DNA of 64,000 nt from NCBI GenBank assembly GCA_004764695.1, contig SMSO01000033.1, forward strand, positions 1,627,001-1,691,000. The letters run 5' to 3'. Position numbers and translations under genes: made by a program. The stretch comes from Schizochytrium sp. TIO01. Taxonomy: Eukaryota > Sar > Bigyra > Thraustochytrida > Thraustochytriidae. Positions 15,001 through 26,000 of the stretch are shown here, piece by piece (position 1 is the first letter of the stretch; each line of letters opens with the position of its first letter). Under the pieces are notes generated by a model. That model had not been told where the DNA came from, made no database searches, and saw only the letters and a list, made by a program, of their open reading frames with translations.

Positions 15001-18000
15001 CCACAGTGCCATCGATGAGGATGATGTAATAAATGTAATGAACTTTGTCATACCCAACACCACAGTTGATGGTTTGGCGCTCTCCAATACAAGCGTAGGA
15101 ATATAACGAAAGAATGGAGTTGCAGAAAGAAAATCCCGGCCATTCAACGAGACCTCAATCGGTATGAGCTCAACGCCTTCCGTATCTTGCGGCAACAAAG
15201 CTAATGATGGCATTTCACAAGCAAGAACATTTTGCTCGACAAGAGTTACTTTGACTCTTACACCACTCACGGAGCATGCAAGATGGTCGGCAAACTGATA
15301 GAGATTTGCTGATGACTCCAAATACACCAAAGATCCACCTAAAGATGGCCCAAAGGAAGGCTCAATAAGAGAAAATAATGACAAGGGAAGAATTCTCACA
15401 TTGTGCGACGTACTATTAACAGCTCCCTGTACGAGACGGCCAGATTCTGTCCAAAGACCGACTTCCAACTCCAAAACCTCAAGGTCTTGAATCGCTGAAA
15501 GAGGAGAGTTGTGATTCGGAACGGAGCATGTCAACTCGTTATTGCTAATGATGGTTGCACGAGAAGTGATGTGGGATGTCCAAGACTGTCCTACAAAACG
15601 AAAAACGCAGGCTTCAACATTCCCGTCAAGGAATCCGTGTCCGTTGACCGAAAGTTGATACCCGGGCCACAAAATTCGAGGATTTACTGAACTCAGCTCA
15701 AGAACAGCTTCAACGTACGTAAATAAACAAACAGTAGCATCCTTGGTGTTACAAGTCCATTGTTTGCCATTATTAAACGAAACGAGGACTGGGACAGCAA
15801 TATTTTGATCATACGCAGGAGAAACGCACTCCAAGGTATGATCTGAAATTAAACGAGCTTGGACAATTTTCTGACCAAATGCACACAAGAGATTGGTACT
15901 GGAAAAGTGTGCACCATTCAAGTGGAATCCCTGAAGTAAGACTTTCTCTCCACCTTCTTGTGTCCCCTTTATATGACTTAAACGTACAATGTGCGGGCGC
16001 TCGATCACACGAAAGAAGGGTCTTTGACCTGCCAGAAGCGAAACCTCATCTCCATTGTTCGAAACATACTGAAGGTCAATAGAACCCGAAGACTTTGTAG
16101 GCAATTGCTCGAATGGTAGACAAACAACTGTGGTTTCAAGGTTCTCTCCTATGTGCACACTTGCTGTACTTATTCCAAGTACTTGGCCTTGAAGATCTAA
16201 GAACTTACATGCAAGCTTTGCCTGAACAGATGGATCGAGTGCACCAATGCTTTCTACTCCTTCCCATGTAATTTTTAAAGAACCACTTTCATCATCTACC
16301 CACCATATGTTAGGCGAAAAATGAGCTGAATCCAAAGAGCGTGTAATCCGTGGGCCTAGGTGAATAGGAGAAAATGTTTCACCTTCGTCAATAGACAGTC
16401 TTAAGCAGAGACGGTCGCTGCCAAGGGTTGCATTATCCAATTTGCCATATAATGATTGTGGAACGTGGCAGTTGATCTGATTTGAGCTAGAGATTTTCCG
16501 CGTAAACTGATGCAGTGATGCTGGTTTTCTCCGTAGAAATCTCACATAAAATCCTTGAGGCATTGCTTGTTAAGAGTAGGGGGGGACTAAGCTCTACATG
16601 AAGAACAGAAAGTTTCGTATTTTCTCCCGTTTCAGCAAACATAATTATATCCGGCTGCACGTCTGAAATCAATGGTTGTGCAACAAAGTCAATCGTACAA
16701 TGACCTACGCACTGATCATTTGGAAGGTCTGAAATATCTTCATTTCGATGTAACACGTAGACATGCATTGTTGACATCGCAGTTCTGATGACAGGTGTAA
16801 CACACTCAACGAGAGAATGGCCAACTAAGTAAGCATCCTCGAGAAATGTCAATTGCGAGTCAGAATCAAAGAAGACACAAGAAAGAGAGACGCTATCCAC
16901 AGCGTTTTCGACATTCACCCTGATCAGGCTCCCTCCATTAACGAGCACGACACTAGGACTTACATCAAAAACACGGAGAGGAAAATGCAAGCTGAACAAT
17001 AATCCAGTGTCGACAAAGTCAATCTCATTCACTGCCACATAAATTGGAAGTGTTCCAGGGAAGAAACTTTGGGCTGGGTACCCACAAAGGAGTTCTGAGG
17101 TGGTCTCGTTGAAACCAAGTGTGGGTACAATATTCTCGGGCTGGGAAGGACTTCCGAAGCTACATCGAGCATTTGCCCAATCCTGCGTTACACCACTTAC
17201 AACAAGCCGTATGGCATGACTGCTTTCTTCTCCGATAAATCCATGATGAGGATTCACAGCATAAAAGTAAGGATTCGTCTCCCCAATTTCAACTTGAAAG
17301 CCAGAATCAACCCAGTGCTCCTGATCCACTGAGAGGAAAATGCCCAGTGACGAAAATTCCAGGAAGGAAGTCACAAGTGGAACACTGCATGCAATGCGAT
17401 CGCTGTCAAGCGGCATTGCAGTTTCATATACAAAACTACTATTGTTGCCGAATCCACATGACAAGGCTCTCACGTTGCCTAAGGCAGGACCAAAAATCTC
17501 AACAATAGATTTACCCAGCTGAACCACTGCCGGTGAAACAGCTGTTACGCTAGGTTCTCTAACGAACGTGACAGATAGAGGTTCCAATGTAGCCGAATCG
17601 GAGATAGAGACGAGAACGGATTGCTCGTACACGAGCTCTTCAACGATAGACCATGCTGGAACTACACATTGAACGGCATGCTCGCTGAGCCATGTAAACT
17701 GCGTCGCTACGACCTGCTTACCCTTGGTAAATGTACAAGTAATATTGCTAAAGTTTTCCTTTGTCTGAAGGTGCCTATTGAAGTTGACTCCGTGAAGTGT
17801 GATATGTCTTTCGTCTGCGATGGTGCTTTTCGAAGCATAGATCACATTTGGTTCAGCATATAAGAGTAGCGGAGCAGCACGGAAGAAAACGCTGGACGTT
17901 GAGGTAGAACCAAGAATGTTTTCCTCCCCATTCAAAGAAACTGTGACTGTAGCAGTTGCTTCGTACGATCTAGTTGGGGAAGGGCAGATCACCCATACTT

Positions 18001-19102
18001 CTGTCAGATCATCTGAGACAGACAAAGTGCCTATCATTCGTACAGTTTCCCTTTCGAAATGAAATGAGCACCACGAAGAATCAGCCAGAAGCAGAGAAAT
18101 TTCATCCACTGTAAAAGCGTTGGAAGAATAATCACCTTCCTTTGAGATGCTGATGTTGATAGGTATTGATGCGTCAATAGTAACTTGAGCTGGCGTTACG
18201 TCCAGAATGTGTAAGCTTGATGTGTAAACGAAGTCGTAGGTTGCAACCGTATGGTTGCGATACAGAATATTTAGTTCGACAACACCTTCATAATCCACAG
18301 ATGGTACCAGACAAGATGCGAGCGACGGCGATTCAACGAACATGGTCATGTGGGTTCGTTCGGCACCAAAAGAGCACACAAGGTCATTTTTAGCAGTGAG
18401 CAAATTAGATCCCGTAAGAAATATCGTGTATCCACCAGTTGCGGAGCCCCACAATCCTTTTGAAGGTTGGTTGAAAACAGGATCTTCCTCAACAATTAGG
18501 TTATGTACCTCAGGAAAGGATTGCGTTCGGCCTACAGTGAGAGTGACACTGATCTCACCAGGCCCTGAAAGCACACCAGCTGGTGTTGGGCATGTTGCTA
18601 ATGTAGATGATCTTGCAAGCGCTGAAGTATACGTCTGCGTACCGCTTACGTTGAAGAAACACTCCATATCATTGGCGTTGAGTAGGAAATTCTCGCCATG
18701 TAGGTAAAGTAGATCATTGCCGTCTAGACCGATATGGGTTGGGTGGACCCCTTGAACTTTGATTGCTGCATATGTAATCAGAGGAATTGCATTTGTCCAA
18801 CGATTTAAATTGTTGGTAAGACGAAGCAGGACAGCACCTTCTCGAGACATTCCGGGACTAGTTAGCGTATCGCACAAGAGCTCGTCGCTTTCAGGCGAAA
18901 AGCGAAGATCTGAAAGAAAGAGATTTTGACCAAACTGGCAGAACCAGCCAGTTTCTCTAACCATATCGCCATTTTGCAAACTTTGTGCATGCTGCTCTCG
19001 AAGAGTTACAAGCAAAAGGGGGGCATGTATACTAAGGACAGAGGGTGTAGATATCTCAAAACAGACTTTGCGTGGTGTCACGTGCTCCAGCGTGGGCGCG
19101 TC
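1..19102 (-). repeat. IPT/TIG domain array of the giant protein
   Basis: About 6,370 residues consist almost wholly of IPT/TIG units. The repeated pattern is P..G...GGT.(V/I).(I/L).G..F, then (L/M).C.F(G), then (L/I).C..P. At roughly 95 residues per unit this is on the order of 60-70 units, an estimate from length and not a count. The protein repeats are strongly diverged and I saw no DNA-level tandem identity, so the array is old. The glycine pair is replaced or lost in some units. Confidence 0.8.
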
Positions 19103-21836
19103 AACACTGTCACTATCAAACATAATATCCAGATAGCGGGTTGAGGCATAGTCGTCAGCGATGTCGCCATCTATTGAAAGCTTAACATCATCCCCACCTT
19201 GAAAGGAGTTTGTACGACTGTAGACTAGATCTGATAGGCCTGCGTTAATATCACGCAATGATCCTGTAAAGGTCATATTAGATTCATTTTCACCTGATCC
19301 ATTGATGAATGTTAAGCCAATAGCGCTGCCTAAGGAAAGTGTTGCTTGACCACTCGAAACGAGAAGATTGACAGTATAAATTTGCGTATCATCCTGTGTA
19401 GAACTGCTCAGGTCCATATCTGAAATTGCATATCCACGCAGCCGAAGGGCCGATGCTTCTGGAAGTACTACTGTTGGGGCATCATTGACAGGGAGCACAT
19501 CAATAGGAATTATAACACGATCTGTAAGGTTTGTTTGCGGGGAGGCCTCAGTATTTGCAGAACCTAGGCCTAAATCATTAACTAGTATGACCAGATTTTC
19601 TTCTGAGATTCTACCGTTAGAGTTTTCGTCACCAAGATAGATAATCCTTCGTACTGCATGATTAAGGGCACCAAGAGTGCCAAGTACAGTAATCGTGCGG
19701 TCATTTAATCCTGACCCAGTGATAAACTGCAAATCATTTGTGCTAGCAAGACTTATAGTACCTGCGGAAACAGAGAGGGAAACCTGGTATAGGGGTTCTT
19801 GACCATTGCTATGAATTGATCTCCAATGGTCCATGTCTACGTCATGTATAGTGACACCATAAATTGCAACAGCCTCGTCTTCGTCTGTGACTTGATCGTT
19901 TGGCATGGACAGGGATGGGGGATCATTCACAGGGTTGACATAAAGATTGATAGTCCTTGAGGCAACCTTAGGACCGTCGACACTAAGTCCTGCATTGCCT
20001 TGATCATTGACTGTGACTGTAATGTTATCATAGCCATTCCAGTTGAGAAGTCCAATGTACGAGAAACTTGAAAGAGCATCATTCACAGATTCAAGATCAC
20101 CTGAAAAAGTGACAATCTCATCTCTGTCTCCTGTACCCATGGCAAACGCAAGTTTGTTGCGCACATCTTCATCTAAGGTAATCATACCATTGAACGTTTC
20201 GACGGTAACCGAGAAAATTGAATCAGGGCTAAGTTCCACATCTTTGTCGGCGATTCGAAATCCAGTAATTCGACGTGCCCCATCTTCCTGCAGCTGTAAT
20301 GTAACGTTGTCTCCTTGCTCGACAAGAAGGATCTGAGTTTCTTGATCTGCAGGTTCATAGTATACCTCTGGAGCCTGATTGAAGGCATGGTAAATAGTGA
20401 TAAGAGCAGGTCCTCCACCGAAGCCGTTAAGCAGTTCCTGAGCAGTTTGCCATGCAATATTGTCGCCCCCTTCTTGTCTCCACTGAAGCTTTATGACATG
20501 GGTTCCTGGTGAAAGATTAAGCATTACAGAGCCACGCATAGTTTCAGTAGTGCGAACAAGTGTATCCATAGATGAGCCTTTACCATAAATAACTTGACCA
20601 TTTACCACTAGACGCAATGATAATGCGCTCCAGCGCTCCCAGGTCCAATAGTCCATGTCAGGACGGCCCAATTGAGAAGTAGTCAACGCAAAGCTCACGT
20701 GAACAGTATTAGTATTTGCTACAAGGTTTAAAACATTCACCGCGTTAGGAATATCGAACCATCCGTCTGCGTTAGTGGATGCAGATTGAAGAGCAATTTT
20801 AGTTTTGTCAAGCGTGGCTTTGGAGTTTGTTCTGCTCATAATTACGGCTGTGTGCTCGCCTTCGATGATGAGACTGCGCCCTGAGATGAACCCTCCAAAC
20901 ATTGATGGTTGGGAGAACCAAACAGGTACAGTTGTTCCCCATTTACGCCACTGCAAAGTTACGGTGTGCTTTCCAGCAGCTAATGGTAATAAGAGATCCC
21001 CCGTTAGTACTGAGGAACGATATGTGCGTGACACTGTTCTAAAGACAGAGCCAGATTCACGATATGGAACCCCATCAATAACAAGACGAGTTCCAAGAAT
21101 ATCTGCCTTGCTCAAGACATCTGCATTTGGTGCAGATTGAGGACGGACTTGGAATGGAGTATAGTAAGTGCATCGTCCATTGCCGTGGAAGCGCAAAACT
21201 AAGAGTGCAGTCAGGAACATCAACCCAATCTGCGCTGGAGCTGGAAATTCGAGCTCCGGTTAATGGTTGAGCAGTATAGAAATACTTGTGACGTGCTTTT
21301 ACCATGATACTTCGTGTGCCACCCTGGCCAAGAAGGAGTTGAGGCCGAATAGACCAACTTCGTACGCGATTTCCCCAGCGCCGCCATTGCAAGGTAGCCG
21401 TGTGGTTCCCTGCAGGTAAGCTGGCAATGGCATGGCCGAGAAGGTTTGTTCGTCCTTGTTCAAATGAACTAAGTGGACCTGTATGCGAGCCTGATTGTCT
21501 AAAGGGGACACCATCAATGACAAGACGCATTCCAAGCAAGTCGTCTCCCTCCGACCACCCCAAAGGGTCTGCTCCTGGTTCATAAGCTTTGTCTGCTAGC
21601 ACTGTTGCGGTGTATGTTACTCGAACAGTATATCCCTTATCGAGGACAAAGGTGACGCTTGTATTCGCAACGTCGAACCATGTACCCCCGTCTTCTGCAT
21701 TCAGGATAGCGCTGCTTGTAGGCTCCACGCTCCACAGCAGACCATTATCAAGACTTCCAGCTCCTCGAGCCAAAACAATAAGATACGCTAGGAGAAGGAC
21801 AACCATAGACCCAAATGACTGCCCCCACGAGTCCAT
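1..21836 (-). CDS. Giant secreted/surface IPT/TIG-repeat protein, 3' end outside window
   Basis: The reading frame runs about 7,280 codons and leaves the left edge still open (last visible residues SPDNGPTDGGTWVSVHGMG). I chose the ATG at 21836 because MDSWGQSFGSMVVLLLAYLI is a clear signal peptide; the frame is open a further 130 codons upstream. Order: signal peptide; three related sandwich repeats; a cadherin-like stretch; then dozens of IPT/TIG domains showing P..G...GGT.V.I.G..F, C.FG and C..P with spaced cysteines. IPT/TIG domains are immunoglobulin-like folds, common in plexins, MET and fibrocystin (PKHD1) relatives, so a fibrocystin-like adhesion or receptor role is possible; diagnostic G8 or PbH1 domains would lie off-window. 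No membrane span is seen after the signal. Single-base frame breaks occur near 21148-21160, 16487-16497, 5082-5085 and 2250-2262. No GT-AG intron fits any of them, since adjacent frames overlap by only a few dozen to 149 bases and the expected domain length is kept. Confidence 0.85.
19111..20326 (-). other. Cadherin-like/CSPG-like segment of the giant protein
   Basis: Three consecutive segments carry the marks of cadherin-like or CSPG-type repeats: ITVTVNDQGN, VNPVNDPPSLSMPNDQVTDE, IDVLPVNDAPTVVLP and DEDEAV motifs, with F.GSGLNDRTITVLG-type inner strands. VNDxPP and DxD motifs commonly bind calcium at repeat junctions. The segment sits between the sandwich repeats and the IPT/TIG array. Confidence 0.65.
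20380..21686 (-). other. Three tandem N-terminal sandwich-like repeats of the giant protein
   Basis: Three units of about 140 residues share a pattern. Each starts with W(F/V)D(V/I), continues with (L/M)RLV(I/V)(D/N)G and G.(S/G)S, and ends with L(P/A/S).G.H...LQWR. Examples are DDLLGMRLVIDGVPF, ADILGTRLVIDGVPY and ALSLRLVVNGQVIY. The spacing from WxD to the DG/NG is 52-57 residues in all three, which locates the frame break in the second copy. I do not recognise a named family with certainty; a PA14-like or jelly-roll ligand-binding fold is the nearest guess. Confidence 0.6.
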
Positions 21837-23035
21837 ATTTGCACGTGCTCGAGTTCTCTGCTGGCGTCTACACAGGGTAGCTCCTGTAGTAAGCCCTGTC
21901 TTGACATTTTTGTATCTTTGGTGGTGTTTTTGGCATTCTCTGATGTGTTTTGAGGCCTCTAATTTGTTCTTGAGTCCTAGTTCTTCAGATGCATAAGTGG
22001 CACTTAATGAGATACCAGCAATACATTGCCTCAGACCTCTTCGGCCGGTATTGGGGTCGTCTCTACGCGTGACCTCAGAGGCAAGTGTTGGTCTAGCCAC
22101 TTCCATTGCCACAGTCTTCATTTTATTGCATTTATGTGTCATCTTCTCTGCCTCGGACCACCTTGAGCTCCGACCGGTGGCGTTCCCGTTTCCTAATTCC
22201 ACATGCGCATTCGACTGTTGGAGCATTGCAAGTACCCAAGTCCTGCAGATCGAAGGTGCTCGAGACTCCGCTGAGAAATCCAGCGAGCGTAGGCGTTCTT
22301 CAGACGCTCTTGGCGTCTCTGCCTCTTGTCAATCAAGACGCGAGTTTCAAATTTCAACCAAAAACGTTGATTGACTGATGATTTTCTGATGTCTCGCTTT
22401 GGAAATGGAAAAGAAAAAAAAAAGAATGAAAGAAAACACTTGTCTTTCAATACCATGTTCCCCGTATTACCTCTCACTACCTCCCTTTAAATTATTTTTC
22501 CCCGTGTTCCCCATATCGTCCCAGTGAACGCAGCCTAACGGAAGCGCTGGCTTATTTTTGGGGGCAATCTGGCGCCGTACTTAATTTGGACTCTTTGTTT
22601 ATTTTCAGACGGGAAGTATTTTATTTGCGGCGAGTAAAAGAAAGCGAAAGATACATTGAATCGTTTAATTCTATGTTGGACATGGAGAAGGGAAAACAAA
22701 GCTCGAACCGAGTGGAGGTCGCTGCGCTGCTTGGACTGGCCTAGCTCGCTCTCCACGGCGCACTAGCTATTAGAGTGTTTCCTCAGCTAGCGAAACGACT
22801 GGGTTCTTGTAGCGTCTCGGTCCCACCGTTGGGGAGTTCGTTGAGGTTTGCCTCTTCGCACTTGCAAAGACGGGAGCGAGCGACTAAGACAAACAAACGA
22901 GAACCTTTAACAATAAAGGGGCCATCTCCAGGAGAGTTCGAATTGTGAACCCACCTCGAGGGTACCTGCTGTGCTAAAGCGGCTAGCCAGACACTCATTG
23001 AACCACGTATACGGTGAAGGCGAAATTCATAGAGG
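21837..23035. promoter_or_regulatory. Divergent intergenic region between the giant gene and the RMC1-like gene
   Basis: About 1.2 kb separates two head-to-head starts, so promoters for both genes should lie here. The first 390 bases are open in the frame of the giant gene but encode an arginine- and lysine-rich, low-quality sequence, probably 5' UTR. I see no tRNA, repeat or clear TATA box. Confidence 0.4.
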
Positions 23036-26000
23036 ATGAGCGTTGAGGTCGCAAAAGAAATCGCAGGACCGGGTTCTGGACGGGGATGGCTAGAGCTGTC
23101 TAAAAGAGCAATCAATGTTGATTTTTCAGGGCATAAAGTTTGGTATGACAATGCCAATGAACAGCTTGTTTTGATGAAGAAAAACGTGTATTATACTTTG
23201 CCTCTCAACTATGGCGCCAGACTTTCGCCTCCTCTCAACTTTGTTCATGCTGGACCCGTTCTCGATGTTAAATTCTCACTTTGCAAACGATTTATGGCTA
23301 TTCAACGGAATGATACAACTATAGAGGTTGTAGATCTCCTACTTGCTACAGAAACTCGCATCACATGTCGCCCTAAGCGAGGTAATCTCGTGCTTCGTGG
23401 TGGGGTGTTCTGGTTGCAACGAGACTCTCAGGGTAACAATACTGGGTCAAGCAGCATGTCTCTTGGTAGTGGAGGTTCCACAGGCGGAACTAAGTTCTTC
23501 GACTCGGAAGACCTACCGACATTGTGCATTGTTGCACGTTGTGGATTAGAGGTCCATAGACTGCCAAACACTGAACGCGGAGAGGAAACATGTAAACTGG
23601 TTGGCACAATCAAGCATGCAGTTCACTGCTTTTGGTATATAGCAGACCAACAGTTGGTTCTGCTTGCAACTGGGACTGGTACTGAGTTGAGACCTTATCA
23701 GTTCCAAAACGGACATTTGCCCATAAAACTTGCCAAGTTTAGCGTGGCAAAGGTTCTTTCACATCGAGATATGCTCGTGACGAAGCTGTATGGGAGCATA
23801 TATGCGATCGAGGTAGTGCAGTCCACACGGAAATTGCAGTTGTATAGACTCGGCAGAGAGACTTCTGCATTAGTTCGTGAGCTGGACCTTACATTAAGAG
23901 GAAGCGTGTACTTGAGTATTGTCGATAATTTAATTTGTGTCCATAACATGGAGGGAAAGTTTACTTGCATATATGATATACAAGCGGACACTAATCTCCC
24001 TTGTATTGTCCCTAAGAGCTTGCATTGCGCCTGGCAAGACCCTGCGAAGGAGTTGAGTCGTGCAAGTGCCACAAAACCGACATCTTTTGACATCGTTTTG
24101 CACGAGGGCGAGTCGATTGGCTTGGAGCCGATTGATCCACACAGTGCGCAAAATTCACATGAAAGAGAGAGTCTACACCAGAAAGATCAGCAGCAGGGTC
24201 AAGACGAGTTAACGGAGAACAAATTATGTCAACCAAAGGATGAGCTGAAATCCAAACCGTTTTGGTCTGCACGCCTTACCCAAATGTCTCTCTATGACAC
24301 ATATGAGAGCGAGGTCTTGGTTGGTAGTGCTCTGACACATCTCAATGACATGCCTCTTGATGGGAAAGCTTTTGAATACGTGCTAGATAGTATCGATGAG
24401 GCTGACCGTCCTGTGCGATTGCGTTTCGCCAGTACAACATCTTCAGCATCTTCGGGGGGTGCTTCACAAGAGAAAGGGGAATCAGAAGAAGAATCGGCCC
24501 CTCCTACCATTGCGCCACCTACTGATGATAACTTTCTGTATAGTACAAGTTGGGTTTTCTTGGCACCGCATTGGGTCCTAGACTCCAAGCTAGGGCATGT
24601 CTGGCGGTTGGAGCTCAATCTGGACTTTGTTCCACGGGAGGTTTTGCGCATTGCGCGCAAAGATATATCTTCGGTGAATGCAAACACAACAACAGAGATC
24701 GCTGAACCATCTTTTATTTTACAAGACCCTCGACGTCTTGTGAATTTTTTGGTTCACCGTGCTTGCCCCCCGCCAGTGAGTTCAGTTACTGAGTTTACGT
24801 TTGGGAATGCTCGGCGAGATTCGCATGCCTACTGTAAGGCTGTCCTGTTGCATTGTCTACGATCACTACTTGCTTCAAAGAACACTACCCCAGATGTGCT
24901 ACTGATGATCTTCAATCATATTAACGCAGTGTATTTACGAGCCTTGCGTGAACGCGCTGCAACATCCTCGCATGCTTCGCCAACGAGCTCAAGTAGCTTT
25001 AAAATGCGAGGAAGCGCTGCTTCAGCAGCGGCCGCGGCAGCAGCAGCAGCAGCGGCAGCAGTCTCCATAGGATCATCATCTTCACTAGCCTCGACTTCAA
25101 TCTCATCTACAGGCCGCACGCTTCGCTCGAGCTCCCTAAATGCAGGAACGCAAAGCCAGCAAGGTTCAGACTCATATAACGATTCCTTCCGTAGATCTTC
25201 ATCCAGCTCGAGCCTTACAAACATTTTTTCTTCAAACAAATCATCATCGTCATTCAGTGCTGCAGCTGCAACCCAAAATCGCAGAGGAGAAATTTATCTT
25301 CCTGCTTTCTCCGTGCCTGATGGACTTATTAGTGGAGCGTTAGGCGGGTCTAATGCGCAAGGCTCAAGTGAAAGTTGCGCAAATGACAGTAGGTCGTTTC
25401 GGCTTTCCAAGGCATCAACATCCATGCGAACTCGGTTCACCTCCAGCATTAAGTCCAAGCACAAAAGAACTGGCATTGTTGATACAGTAGCCCGGCTAGC
25501 AAGGTCTTCTAGTGGTGCAGATCTTGTTCAGGCGCCTAGCGCTTCGGCGCGTGACGAGCTTGAGGAAGGCCGCAACGTACTTTCATCGCCTCGTACCGAG
25601 GACCTCCACGGCCAAACAAGTCCAGGCTCGCCATGTCAAAATCTTCCAGAGAGTCCAAGTCGGCGCCGTCGTCTCCAGCAGCAAAAACAGCAAGACCAAG
25701 AAGATAGACTAAGCTACCAAAACTTGAACGAGAGCGCTTTGAGTGGTGACGAAGAAGATTCTCAGGATACAAAGAATTTAGTAGGTGGAAGTCAGCTGTC
25801 GCCAGTTTCTGTGTCTTCGTCTGAGTCTCAGCGTGTACTAATGCAACTCATGTCTGACTTTCGCGCTGCCGGGCGGGTGGCCCTGAAGGATATCAGATGT
25901 TATAATGGTGCGACCGTTATTTTACAGATTGACATCTTCACATGGGTTTTCATGCCATTAATGCCTGATACTGCCGATAACGAGGAAGGTTTTGATGCAT

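Noticed and set aside
16487-16563. An intron using the consensus-like donor GTGAGA near 16545
   Set aside because: All acceptors in reach (39, 59 or 69 bases) give the wrong phase for the next frame.
21149-21176. A 28-base intron (GT...AG) joining the first two frames of the giant gene
   Set aside because: It would keep the frame but remove about nine residues, whereas the three homologous repeats have nearly constant length without it. The placed introns here are 113-132 bases.
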